64,000 nt of DNA from Arthrinium phaeospermum (Eukaryota > Ascomycota > Sordariomycetes > Amphisphaeriales > Apiosporaceae). Shown piece by piece: positions 31,808 to 44,399 of this stretch; the first letter of the stretch is position 1, and each line of letters opens with the position of its first letter. The stretch spans positions 1,612,001 through 1,676,000 of the forward strand of contig QYRS01000010.1 in the NCBI GenBank assembly GCA_006503535.1, given 5' to 3'. The translations under genes and the position numbers were made by a program. The notes beneath the pieces were generated by a model. The model was not told the DNA's origin, ran no database searches, and was given only the letters and a program-made list of their open reading frames with translations.

Positions 31808-34800
31808 AGGAGGAGAACGACAACAGATACAGAGACGACGATGACGACAACGAAAACGATGGTGGGACGGGCCGGGACAGGGCTGGTGACGGTGGACGGT
31901 GGACGGCAAAAGCGGGGTGTTTTCTTCGGGCGGAGGCTGGGAGTATCTCCAAAGAGAAGGAGAATCGGTCATACGTGTTGGTGGAATGAAAATGGACTCA
32001 AATTCGCATTAGATATCATGGACTCAGCAAACAGAATGATCCAATTGCTAAGTTATCCCGTAAACAGCGTCGTACGGCCTGACCCAATCCGCCACCTGAG
32101 CCGCAAACTTCTCATATCTTCCTGATTCTGCCTCCTGTCCTACCCCGGGTCCACCATACCACTATTCCCGTGCTTCAAAAAATAGCTTGCCAGTCACCAT
32201 CGTTCCCAAAAGAAATCCTTCCAATGCATCAACGAAGAGGATCACGATACGGTAAAGGGGGTGGATGAGAAGGGAAGGATGGGGAGGGAAGTGAGAGAGA
32301 AAGGCAAGGGGAGGGGATGTGACGATGGAGAGAGGGCGAACTGAGAAGAGATGTGTATGAGGGGGAGAAGGGGTATGGGAGGGCAGTGGAGCTGGGGATG
32401 CGGTGATTCAGGGCATGTGCCGGAGGATTTGATGGACAAAGGGTAGTGTCACTGGGCTGGTATCATGCGAGTGGAAGGTGGGAGTGGCAAGGATAGGGGC
32501 TAAGATGGGATATGTATAAATGTAGGGGGATGGTTCGAAGTGATAGTGAAGAGTTGCATGGAGGGCAGGGCGGTGCTACATGTTCCTCTTACGAGGTTGT
32601 GATCGGATTCGGGAGGAGAACGGTTTGAAAGGCGGCAGTTCATGAACAGTGCTGGGTTGCTGAGTTGGGTACATGGGTGGGATTGGGTATTTGTGCCAGG
32701 TAAAGGAACCGAACAGAGTGTAAGGGAATACGGGATTTTAAGGCACGGGTAGTAAAATGGGGTTGATGCTAGGGTCGCTGTGAAGGATGGGACAGAAGGG
32801 TGTGATATGGTATAATGGTTGATTAGGTAGGTGGTGTAGTGCTTGTTCCCCATGATGCCATCAAATAAACGAATATTCCGCAAAGGCAAAAAACACAGAT
32901 CATACGGGTCAGAGGGAATCATGTGAAGTGACTACGGGCTGGAATTGGGTGGGAGAAGATGTGATGGTATTGAAGGTGCTATGGTCTGGGTAAAGGCTAG
33001 ATAGGCAAGGACGTGGGAAGGGCGTAAAGGCCGGGATCTGGGCTCGGAGAATCGGGATATTCTAGGCGTAGGAGAGGGTATTAAGTGGTTCATGATATGT
33101 GATGAGTAGAACGGGGCGGAAAAGAGGAGGTAATGAGGGGGTACGAAGGGGTAGTGACTCAGAAAGCAGGAGGATTTAATGTCGTGGATCTGAAAGAGTT
33201 TGAAAGAATGGGGATAATGTGATGTGAAAGGAGGGGCTAAAGCGAGGCAAGCTGTATGATATGGTGGGTAACTTTAGGCAAGGATGTGATGATTAAGGGC
33301 ACTGGTGCTGTGTAACGGATTGTGATAGGTACGCGAAGGTTAGGAGCAGGCTGGAGGGGTCGGTGTAAGTCAAGTAGAATAGGCTGGATAGGACGGCGGA
33401 TGGAAAAGAAAGGGTCGGAGCTGAAGGGTGCGATGGGTAAGAGGCGATAGGCAACGGGCTTAGAGGAGCGGAAGTAGGTAGAGTGCGATGTTCGGGGACG
33501 AGGTAGTCAAGGCAAAGGCATATGTGATGTGGCGCGTAATGTAATGTGCAGTGTGGCGTTCGGAATTGGGTAGTGTTATGATACTGGCGTGCTTGGAAAG
33601 GGGGAAGGATCTTGTGAGGGCAGCTGGAGGGAAGATGACGAGGGCTAGAAGTCGAATCGATATTGGGTTGAGGCTGGAGGGCACGAGACGAACAGGAGTT
33701 GAGATGGGATCTGCAGAAGTGAGGCAAAGAGCAAATGAAGTTATGGTGGTTAGGACGGGAACAGGAACTTTAAGCGGGAGCGGGAATAAGAACGGGAACG
33801 GGATGATGCTGCGGGATCTGCATGTGTGTTGTTGATCAGATAGCCAAGTGGTGGGAAACCAAAAGATATTTGTATTCACATCCCCTCGCCATAAGATACC
33901 CAGCAACATCTGGCGATGGTGCATTCTCCAGTTTTGAGGAGATTCCCAGACGTTGGGCGAGCGGTTAAACGGTTCGGCGCTGCGCCCTCCTGGAGGTTTC
34001 AAATCTCATGGTATCCAGTCTAGCACACACCCACGCCCTCTCTCCCACGATGCGATGCAGAGCAGCTGGCCGACTGCTTGCTGAGCGTGTGCCGGCCTAA
34101 GCGACTGGAGTGGCATTGCGGGTGGCATTGTGGGTGGTGTGGTTTAAGCTTGAAGTTACCGTACACTCTATTCGAGATTCAGCAGAGATGGATCGGAGCT
34201 GTCAGGGCGAATCAAAGTTGATGTGCAGCTGGGTCCAGGGTCCCTCCGAGGCGGGACCCTGGCAGCCTGGGTGCTTGGCACTTGGGGGGCCGTCGGAAAA
34301 GGCGGCGAGCTGGTTGCTGGCCATGGAGCACCAAAAGGTTGCACCTCGGGTATGTGACCCTAAAGTGCCTCACTGAAGTGGTATTGTCGGAAGTCATTTC
34401 GAAAAATGACCACTCTAGCCACTGCAGTGCCCACGATGGGCGACCAGGGAGGTTTGCTTCCAAGCTTCTCGAAGCAGTGGAGCCGGACGGGAGCATAATG
34501 GCTAAGAGCCACTAAGAGCCCACCAAGACCGCCTAAGCCCCCGCAGCCGTCGCTCGATTGGGCAACTGGCTCGAGCTCCAGAGCCGCAGATCATACCGCT
34601 CGCGCATCACCTATCCCTGCAACCGTTTCAGGTCGTCAAAATGCAATGGAGGGGAAATCAGAAAAAGGGCAACTCCCTAACAACTATCGCATGTCCAACT
34701 GCCTGCAGATATGCTACAAGACAATGCATCGTGACCAAAAGCCTCATTCTATATAACAGCTTCACGTATAGCCTAGCTTTTCTATCTTGCGACACTGCTG

Positions 34801-35470
34801 TGGAATGTCTAAGACTGATGCCCTGCTGTACCCCCTATGGACCGGCTGACTCGGCTCGACTGGCTTCTGGACCCCCTTCCAACTGCAGCTCGCACCTTTT
34901 TATAAGAAAGCCCTTGAAGTGTCTCCGAGATTGATCACAGACACCACCTCTCTTCACTTGACACTTGACTTTTAACACCCGATCAACTGTGGCAAGAATC
35001 GCCTGTACACCAAGCTATTTCACTCATTGAATCCCCTCCCTCTAGTAATACAAATTTATAATTTTGGAATGGATGAATCTGTAATTTATAATATACATCT
35101 CCAGGATGTTCTTCTTCCCTTTGGTTCCTTCCTGTACTGTTTGTGTCCATCTCTACCTGTACTATATAGCCGGCCTCAGAAGACTAGGCAGCGGCCCCGG
35201 ACCCCCAACGCCTCTATCCGACGCCTCTATTATCCATTACAGAAGCCGGTATCAGTGTAATGACGATGTCGAAATCCCACCCTGCAAAACGCCTAACAAG
35301 CTCCGACCAATGCAGTGCCCACGCTTGCTAACTCAAACATCAATGCCAAAAAGTCGAATCAAACAAAACAAAACAAAAAAAGATTCCTTGTCGAAGGATG
35401 TGTGTGTATGCCCAACTCCCGCTAATGTTCCCCCCTGCTATCAATGCTTGCTTTTAATACACTCAGCTGA
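31808..35470. other. Gene-free interval with a purine-skewed tract
   Basis: 3.66 kb. From about 32240 to 33840 the plus strand is rich in G and A and poor in C (separate entry). The remainder (33840-35470) has ordinary composition with only short unrelated frames. A tRNA-like A-box/B-box pair at about 33954-34006 is not foldable as a tRNA. Confidence 0.55.
32240..33840 (+). other. Strand-asymmetric, G+A-rich, C-poor tract
   Basis: About 1.6 kb in which the plus strand is dominated by G and A with short runs such as GGGAGGGAAG, GGGGGAGAAGGGG and GAGGGGAGGGGATG. C is scarce throughout, by eye well under a quarter of the G count. There is no exact tandem unit and no conserved open frame; minus-strand frames are Ser/Pro/Leu-rich, as expected from the composition alone. 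Borders are gradual. It could be a G-skewed non-coding transcript or an R-loop/quadruplex-prone region; function is not shown. Confidence 0.5.
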
Positions 35471-37934
35471 CTAGAATGTAAACAACCCGCTGCGTCTCTT
35501 GCCCATGGGCCAGATACAGAGCGCCGCGAGGAACAGACCGACCGTGATGCCCACGGCGATCTGGATCATGCTAGCAGCCACGTTGAATACAATGTTCTGC
35601 AGGTCGTTGGGCTGAGCCACTGGTACAGACATGGTACCATTGACTACTTGTGTCGAGTTGGTGATTTGGTTGGCCGTGCTAAGACCGCTTAAGATGCTGC
35701 CAGCTGGAGAGTCGCGGTGGTTAGCATTGAGATACGCCCGGTGGAGAGAACAGAGGGGTCTACTTACTTGCAGCCAGGCCACTAGGGACTTGAACAAAGA
35801 TGGAGGGCAGCAGAAACGCCGCAGCTACACCGTGACGAAGTCTGCTGTAACCGTTGGCTAATATACCGACTGTGAGAGTGGTTAGCAAAGTTCGGATAGC
35901 ATCGACATGCGCGCGACAGATGTACTAACCAGTAAAAGATCCCAGCATGTTGCTGATTTGAGGTGCGGCTTTGAAACGTAATCCACTGAAGTAGTTGACG
36001 GTGTAGCCCGCCACAGAGACCATGACCATGACAGGCATCTGCTTATATTTGGCTTGATTGGCAACCGACAGACAGAGGGCGAACAACGGAACGAAGAAGA
36101 AATTCCACCGCCAGTTGAGCTGATTGCTGCATGTCGTGGAAGACACTGCATTGGCGTCCATGGCGCCGTAGATTGTCACGCCCACTGTAATTCCGAATCC
36201 CAGCACGAGCGAATAGAGCATGGCGTGCACCATCCGAATAGAACCCGACACAATAGCCCTTGACTGCAATTCCAGTGCGGCGGTCAAGAAGAGGTATCCC
36301 GGTAAGATCAGGGCGATTGAGCTCTGCGCCAGAGCCGAAAAACAGAACACGTTGCCGCCTTGGACGCTTCCAAACGCTCTTGCTAGGAAACTGGTGACGA
36401 CCGAGGCCGTAATCTCGAAAACGTTGGCGTAGAGGTCTGATCGCGGCGCCACAGCCAGCTGCAGGAAACCGACAATGCAGCCCAACACAAACGCAAGGGG
36501 CATATCGATGAAGCGCGCCTGGAAAGCGAAAGGGCCGACAAAGGCACTGGCGAACCCGTAGGCGATGATGCGGACCCAGACCGGGAACTTGGTCTTCCCC
36601 TTGTTGATCTCGTCTAGCCGGGCGATGGCGTCGTCCAATGAGACAATGTCGTGAAGAACCTCCTTGTAAATCTCGTGGATGTCCTTCAGCTTGCCCAAAT
36701 CGAGGCCCTGGTTCAGTCGCACAAATCTGACTTCGGCGGTATGTGTAGCCTTGTCGTCGAAGGAGATGAGCATGCAGCCCGGCAAATAAAGGAACTGGCA
36801 GTCGATTTCCAATACTCGGGCGGTCATTCGGAGGTACTCTTCCAGGCGATGGGTCGGTGCGCCGTACAGCATCAGAGCCCTACATAGCTTGATAATGTAT
36901 TCTTGGCGCTTCAGGATATCAGCCACATGGACTGTTATCTTGGCCTCATCCGCCATCCGGTTCTTGCTGAGCAGTGTCTTGATCTTGCCGCTATGGGTTC
37001 GGCTGTGCTTGGGGCGCTTGGGCAGCGGCAGCTTGCCGCCGTATGGGCTCGGGCTGTTGTCGCTCGACTTTTCGTTGGGGTTCGCCAAGATCGCAGAGGC
37101 TTTCGCCAGCGTAGCCAATGTGTCCTGGGAAGCATTCTTTTGTTGGTCGTACCACTTGCGCCGAGTCGGCGTCGCGGTTCCGGAAGAGCCAGGGGTGGTA
37201 TACCCACTGTGAGTCTTGCCTTGCATTGGACCGTCCGGCACACGATAGAGCTTTAATAGATGAGACAGGACACCTTCGCGGGGATGACCATGCTGTGATG
37301 TCTCGAAATCCGAAGCGTAGCCGCCTGGAGAAGCTGTGCCCGGAATTTGCGCCATTGGTAACTTCTCCGATGTTTCCAAAAGGGCGTCCGGAGAGAGTGT
37401 ATGGAATTTGATCAGGTTGTAGGCGGCCGTGTTGTGATTACGTCGCTCCACCGAGTTCATACGTTCCAAAGCAGCCCCTTGTCCGTCCCGATCCATATCA
37501 TCTAGTGGTAAATTAATCCTGGGGATCAGCTCCCCAGAGCTGTTGACTGTAGCTTCGGAATCGAGGGATGTCCGCCGGGATGATGGAGCAGAGTGTGATG
37601 ACCCGAGCATGTTAGCTGCCACTTCTTGGGCCCGTTGGTGCGCCGCGATCGCTGAGATGGCGGCCGGGGAGAGTGGTTCTTGCGGCGTAAGCACGTCGGC
37701 GTCTAGTACAGAGTTGTAGGAGCTTCCCCGTAGCAAAGCAGGCCGGGCAGAAGGCCGGGGCCTCCGGATGGGGGACAGGTTGCGCTGCTTCTCTTCATGG
37801 TCGTCGACTGGTGACGGTATGTCACGGGGCGGCTCACCATCGGCCGTGCTGTTGAAGCGGACGCGGCCTTTCTCCTTCTTGACGCCATTGCCCGTGGCTG
37901 GCGAGGTGCCCGCGGGAGGTGACTTGTCCGACAT
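35471..37934 (-). CDS. ThrE/PRM10-type multi-pass membrane protein
   Basis: Membrane protein with the fungal two-part ThrE domain (threonine/serine exporter-like; relatives of yeast Prm10). Exons on the minus strand: 37934-35930, 35869-35768 and 35703-35471, giving 779 aa. The start is the first ATG (MSDKSPPAG); the open frame upstream begins only with a TTG. Residues 1-320 are disordered and Ser/Pro-rich with basic clusters (RRPRPSARPALLRG, KRPKHSRTHSGK). The ThrE N-terminal part follows (about 332-480: YIIKLCRALMLYGAPTHRLEE, FLYLPGCMLISFDD), then about ten hydrophobic helices (from WVRIIAYGFASAFVGPFAF to VGITVGLFLAALCIW). Introns are 60 and 64 bp. Bacterial ThrE exports threonine; the substrate of the fungal proteins is not established. 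Confidence 0.9.
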
Positions 37935-40900
37935 TGGTTGAGGTATGGGTGGTTCAACCACCACCTGAGCCAAATGAGCACCACTGGATTAGCAGGTACC
38001 AGAGCAAATGCTCAATTGTTGTTGTTGTTGGATGGTGCCAGAAATGGAGACAAAGGGGTGTCGACGAGCAAAGGCCAGAGGCAGTCCAAAGATAAAGGAG
38101 GTGCTCCTATTACAATGTCGATCGGTTGGTTCGTCTGCCAGGTACCGACGATCGTCGGGAAAACTGGACAATGAAGATCAAAGTAACCTAAATTTGGTTA
38201 CCGGCACAGGAGCAAAGACAGGCGACGGAAGGCTAGCATCGAGCAATACGATGGGGAATAGCTGACTTGAGTACGAGCTTTCGAGGACTAGCGAGCCAGG
38301 AGACGAGCCGAGTTTTGTGAAAAGGAAAGGAGAGCGGTGGTAGTAGTCACTTCAGATCAGCACCGGATCACCTTGATATTGGAATCAGACCCACGAGGCG
38401 GGATGGAGGTGTTCCACACGGGAAACGAAAGACGAGACGTCAAGCATGTGAGCGGGACCTTTTTGTTCTGCGTACCGCAGAGTACCTAGAATAGAAGATG
38501 TCGGAAACATGATGGGATGTCACACTGACTGTGTTCCCATATTTGCGCGAGATTTTTCTCCACCGTAAACTCAAGGCCTGAAAGTGTACGATGTACCTGC
38601 TCAGTGCAGAACTCAGTGTGTGGCCCACGGTGGCAAAGCCTGGCAAAGCCGTGAGCTTAATGACGGAGAGCTAGCCTAGCCAAGTGATTAACGGGCCGAT
38701 GCAGCAGGTACAAGAGCTCGCTACCACGGCACCGCACGGCGGACGTCTGACAAGAAAAAGAAGCCAGAGAAGGCATGCTATCATCGTGTTGTCCTGGCCG
38801 CCGCTGCGATAAGGGTCAAGTGAGCCTTCCACACCGGGCGGACGCCGATCTGCGGTGGAGCCGTGGCATTCTTGAGAAGCCGACGCACATCGACGTGCGT
38901 GCTGTTACCTAGGCGGCAGCACGGTGTGGGAGTTTGGTGAGAAATCAGGAGAGCGACGAAGCAGCTTATCTGTCGACCCCACCAAGGGACGAACAAGATC
39001 TAGGCTTGAGCTGATAGAAGGCTATCAAGGGTTCTTTCTGGACAGTTAGCTGTGGGCGCGGTGGTTGAAACTTGGCGGTGGGGGTTGCTCATGGATGAGT
39101 TTTCCTGCTGTTTGGTTCAGTGACGCAAAGAAGCTGCAAAGTGGGGGCGCCTGTTGGGAAAGGAGCAGTCCGGAGAGTCCAGGTCCCCTCGTGGACGGGT
39201 GTGATGGAGACTGGGAAAACACCATTGAAATTATCGTGAAGGGCTATGCTGGCCATGTCTGGGAGGGAGGTGCCCACAGAAAGCTGGAAGGGTGGAGCCG
39301 GCAGGGCTTCCCGGGCGTACCGATCGCAATCGGTGTACAGTCCGTCTGCAGCGTTTGGCGCCGTCTCGTGTCACTGCGACCAGCGCGGCCACTGCGTTGA
39401 ATGATCAGAAGGGAAGATCCCAGGTGATGCGCCGGGCTATCAGAGGCTATGAGCAGAGCCGCAGGGGGAAAAGAGCAGATTTTCACATGATGCATGGGAC
39501 GGTACGATACAGTACAGTGCAAGTGATGGCTGCGCGTGCGTGGGCGTGGGCATGGGCGTGGGCGGTGCGTGGGATGTCAGACTTTTTTTTCTTTCTTCTT
39601 TCTCTCCCTTGGACCAATCACCCCGACCCAGGTAGAGAAACGTCTCGGGTTACCTTATTGAGTCAGGTCGGGGCCAACCAAAGCAAGCACTCTGCTCAGC
39701 AATGGGCCCTCCCGCCCGGCGGTTGCAGCCCAACGCATGGTGCGCGGCCAGAAAAATAAAAATTCTTAATATCGAGCAAGAGCCCAAGGGGCATTTCGAC
39801 TCCTCATCTCATCTTACATGTGAGAGATGCAAAATGAACGTAACCTCCTCTTGGCTTTGGGGTTTCGCAAGCTTGCAGGCTACTGTGCCGGCTTACAGCA
39901 ACATAAACAGGAAAAGGGGGAGGGGAGAGAGCAGGTATGTACAGCAATAGTTGGTGGATCGTGAGTTACAAAAAAACGTGGCGGTTTGGTGTTTTCATGT
40001 GGTGGTAGGTCCTTAGGTTGTGTCCGCTTATGCAGCATGCATCGGAGGCACAAAAAAAGTAGAGAAGATCCCCCCCAACCGGTGCTGCAACCAGGAAACG
40101 GTTGGCTCGCTTTCCACCACTTGTGTTTTAGTCACACTCTAGAACACCAATGCACCGACCACCACACGTCTAACCTGCCAACTGCCCTGTACCGGCTGCA
40201 GGACGATGGATACAATCAAGCTTGTCACACCTTGTTAGACGACGATAACAACCAGAGCAGCACCACAAGTCCAGTAAAGTCCACTCGTCCACAGCACCTC
40301 CTCACTTACGAATCCGGGGTTAGTCGGCCATTGGTCGGTGCCGCCATCCGTGCGTTGTTCTTTTCGCTTACCATTTTTGCGTACCACAAGTACAATCAGG
40401 TATTTTTTTTGCGCGACAATCTGTAGAACTGTTGGTCTTTCTGGAGACTCTCCATCCACTTTTTCACCGCCGCAACCGCGCACGCATTGAGGGAGGGACT
40501 TGGAAATCCACGGATGATTCTGGACCGTGTAGGGTAATTGATGTGCCCAGCAGCCCCAGCTAGGCGGACAGGCCACGCAACGGCGGACTCCATGGAGCTC
40601 TCAGCTGAGCTCACCTCACCATGATGTCGTATTTTCGCCATCGCACGATCTTGAGGGGGGTAAAAAAGGGTTTGGGCTAACCGCGATATGTGGCAGTAGC
40701 ACTTCTCCATGTGGTTTGATGCGAGCATGCACTAGGCCAGTAGTATGGTGTTACAGTACCGATCTGGCGCTGCGTGTGCTCGGCGCGAGACGGACCAGAG
40801 ACTATGCGACGAACTAGAAGCAAGCCGGACGCAATCTGCCGGCAATAGTTCAGACGAGGGCCACTGATTGGCTCTGGCTTAGCTTGCGCGTCAGGGGAAA

Positions 40901-43900
40901 ACCGGGTTTCACGTATGGTTTTATTATTCTCTATTATTATATCTCATATCCGAGTATCGATATTTCTATTTATTCATTTCCAACCAGGTCCAGTGCATTG
41001 TTTTCTGCTGTTTGCGTCGAGTTTTGTTTTGGCGGCGCCGTTATCGCGATTTCGATGCTGCTCTGTTGAACATTTAGCCAGGCCCAGCCCCTCCCACATT
41101 CCACCCACTCACTGACACTGGCTACCTATGCACACCGACTCCTTGGCACTATCCTCGCTGTCGGGTATTAATGCTTTTCAATTATTAACGACCCCCCTCT
41201 CCGGATCCTTGGTGCATGCACACAGAGCCAGCAGCTGAGCCGACTGGACGATGGGCTCTGCTGGGTGGCCACCCTGAAAAAGGCCGATTGGTGTATCTCA
41301 CTACAGCGTGATTCATAGGCCCGATAGTCGTGCGGGCGGGCATTTGTCACGTCGGTTTAGCCAGCCGGTACGCTAGGCATGACGACGAGAAAGACCATGC
41401 TCTGATGTGCCCTGATGTCATATTTATCCGCCAACCGCCAACTCATGCGCCCAGCCCGTGACTGCCGAACGCAATTCCAGGCGTCATGGGCGCCCCTCGA
41501 TGCTCGATCTGTCTCGACCCGGCCCATTGCCGACCAAACTGGTTCATGCGGGGCTGTCTCTACAAAATTGACGCTCGTGATGGGGAAGGTTGGTTGAGTG
41601 AGATATGTGGTGTCAGTACCTAGTCCATATTGCCATGAGTGACCCAAAAACAACCTCGGCATTGAATTTGAGAGCGTAAGAGCAAACGGGAAACAGCACC
41701 CGACGCTGAACACGCGTTCGTATCAACGCTCTGTCGTCCTCTGTTGCGTTGCGCATGTTGTTGTGTCGGCCCAGCGTTTGTCGTGCAGCAGAGACCAGAT
41801 GAAGGGACCTGCCGCGGAACGACTCAGCAGATTCGCATGGTGCGTTACAGGTCAGGTTTCTGGTCAGGTCTGCTCTGCATCGACTGCAAACACAGCCGCA
41901 GTAGCAGGATCGACGACTACCTACTGGGTCGGTTTGCCAATCATATGGGCCTCTTCGTCGCGCAGCTGCGGATTTTCATGTTTTCTTCTTGTAACGCAGG
42001 CCAGACTTGAACGTGCTACGTGATGCGGTCTTGTCAACTGCTGGCACCAGCGCACTGTCTCTGCGGCAGCGGGCAAATACGAGCCGCCGTGAGACGGCAG
42101 CTAGATATCTTCGGGGTGGCACGGGCTGTCGGCGCCCGTCGGTCTCACGCACCACCCATCGGCAACTGCCGCGCCTTTGGCATCTTGCCATGGGCGCAGG
42201 GGCCGGCGACCTGGGGGCCCTGCAGGACCCGGCTTTCGGCGGCCATCCCCGGCAAGGCCGTGCTTTCGAAACCCTCCAATCGAATCCCAGATGCCTGGCC
42301 ATTGGCTGGATCGAGAATCATAACGGCTCGGCCCTTGGCGCTCGTGACCCGGGATCCCCGCCATCGCCAAGCCAGATTCTTCTCATCACAAGGACAGCAC
42401 AAATGGGCCGTGTGTTAGATACCGGTACCAAAAAGGCCGACGTTGCCAAGCTGATGGAGAATCTCGATGAAATAGAAGACACGACCTACGTGAGTAGCAC
42501 TGCGTAGCTTAACGTGAGTGACCTCTGTGGTTTCGGGCAAGACCGACATATGCAGTGCAGCCGAGGTCGTCCGACGCACACTGCAAAGTCTTTGCCGGCC
42601 GAGCTCAATATCGTGATCAATATCGTGATCTGTATCGAAGATTAACTGGAAACTGGAGGGCACCGGCCAAGTTACGTTCAAAGGCTCCGTCAATGAGAAC
42701 TTGTTCTACTCTGGTATGCCGAATTGCTGGCGTGAATCAACAGGATCGTGTTTCCTTCTGCCAAGGGAATATTATATTCTTGTCTGGTTAGCGAGTATAC
42801 GGACCGTGTCACCAAACCGTTTTAATGCGACTTAAATATAGCAAATGAAATTAGAGATGTAGTTGAGCACAATTCGATTGAGTTCTTCCTCTAGCAGAGA
42901 CCCGACCATACACTTGGATATATAAAGGGGAAGACATAACATGACGGCAGCATTGTTGCTTATGCAGTTTAGTAAATCGCTACGATGTCACTTCTCCCGT
43001 ATATGTTTGTCCACTTTGCCGAGTTAGTCTTCGTAGAAACTTAGGGTCGCCAGGCAGGACCTGAACGATGTTTTCCTCGGAGGTGGTGGACAGTAAGGTC
43101 ACCAGCTCGATGTGGCTGTCGAGAGATGACTGTAGGTCCTGTACTCGCTGCTTGAGGCGCTCTCCGGTCGGCCGTACTGGCGATTATTGATTGATAAGTA
43201 CAAACCGCAGCCAACACTTCCCCAGTTCACAGGAGCGAACGAGGCCTCCCAATGTGTCCATGATGTGTAACTATACTTAGGAACAAACAATCTCCTGTGT
43301 CAGTTCATGTGGCATCTTGGCCCCCTTTTCCAACTGGTGGAAGATCATCTTGTTGGCTTCTAGCGCTACGTGCAAGAGACGAGCGGCGCTCTGGCGCAAA
43401 GCCATTCCAGCCCTTTTCGAAGGAAGATAAAGTTTCAGATCATCTGTGAGTTGGGCAGAAGAAGAAAAAGCAGATATGGTGGTGATTGGACACGATACGG
43501 CAAGGTTCGGACGGTCTGCGCCATGGGATGATCGTAGATGGTTAGCAGAACTCCAACCGAGAGAATGACCACTGGTGTGAAAAAGTAAAGTAGATGTAGG
43601 AGGCAGCCGTCTGTCTTCTCTTCTTATACGACTTGGATACGGGATGTGTTATAATACATTTATCATCGTGTCCACTGGAAGCGAATGGCCGCGATTCTAG
43701 AACAATCATACTACAGAAAACAAAGAAAAAAGGGGGATGAGATCTTGATCACCATTACACCATCCATCTCACCACCCATTCTTGTGAGTTTACGGGATCA
43801 CTCGCTGTACAGAAACATGGGGAAGTAAGAGAATGTAGTTTTCCCATCGGTCGGCCAACAGCCACAGATAAGCTCTCGTACGAGGCGAATAGGATCCCTA

Positions 43901-44399
43901 GCAAGCCGGGGTCAGAACGTAGCCCACGGTGAGGATAGCGCCACATGTCCGCCGACGGTGCATCGAACGCCCTCCTTGCGAGCTCTGCCAGCAGTGCTCA
44001 GACTCGAGATAGGCTGAAAGTCGAGCGGCTGAGGTCAGGTAGGTGTGCAGGTGAGCGCGAGCTTCTATGATGACGGGCGTTCTCTAGACGACGAGCCATG
44101 GCGTCGACTCAACTGTCGGCCGTAGCTCAGGCAATCGAGTCTGCAGCAGGCCACGATCTACACCTTTTCTTGACAATGGGGAACCAGAACCCTCTTGTTT
44201 GTTTATATCTTTGGGTCATCCCCGCATCGACTCTGACATGACATTGACACTGACTGACATTGACAGCTTGTCCCGTTGCATCAATCTTCATCGCGGCTCA
44301 GACGCAGAGATGCCTCATGTTTTGACCAAGAGGCGCACACCGTGAACCCTCGCCGCCGCAGTCCAGGAGTATAACCACCAACAAGAAGGGCAGCCCACC
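37935..44399. other. Large gene-poor interval
   Basis: 6.5 kb upstream of the ThrE-like gene. Only one decayed reading frame (42980-43405) has coding character. A shorter segment at about 42403-42507 (plus) reads MGRVLDTGTKKADVAKLM with plausible codon use but no extension or family. Low-complexity runs occur at 39535-39565 (GGGCGT type) and 44238-44270 (TGACATTGACA). I see no other genes. Confidence 0.5.
42980..43405 (-). pseudogene. Probable small-protein pseudogene with two stops
   Basis: Reading the minus strand from the ATG at 43405 gives MALRQSAARLLHVALEANKM and on to HELTQEIVCS, then TAA (43279-43277), one codon, TAG (43273-43271), and again open sequence LHIMDTLGGLVRS. A 54-bp GT-AG intron (43230-43177) then joins exactly in frame to RPTGERLKQRVQDLQSSLD, ending at TAG 42982-42980. 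The C-terminal part is helical, coiled-coil-like, then VQVLPGDPKFLRRL. Both internal stops would be CAA/CAG before a C-to-T change, the RIP signature context. I do not know the family. An alternative is an unrecognised intron spanning the two stops. Confidence 0.4.

Noticed and set aside
33954..34006. tRNA-like A box (TGGGCGAGCGGTTAAAC) and B box (GGTTTCAAATC)
   Set aside because: The motifs resemble Ser/Leu tRNAs, but the T loop is shifted by one base, no 7-bp acceptor stem pairs across the ends, and no anticodon arm fits. At most a degenerate relic.
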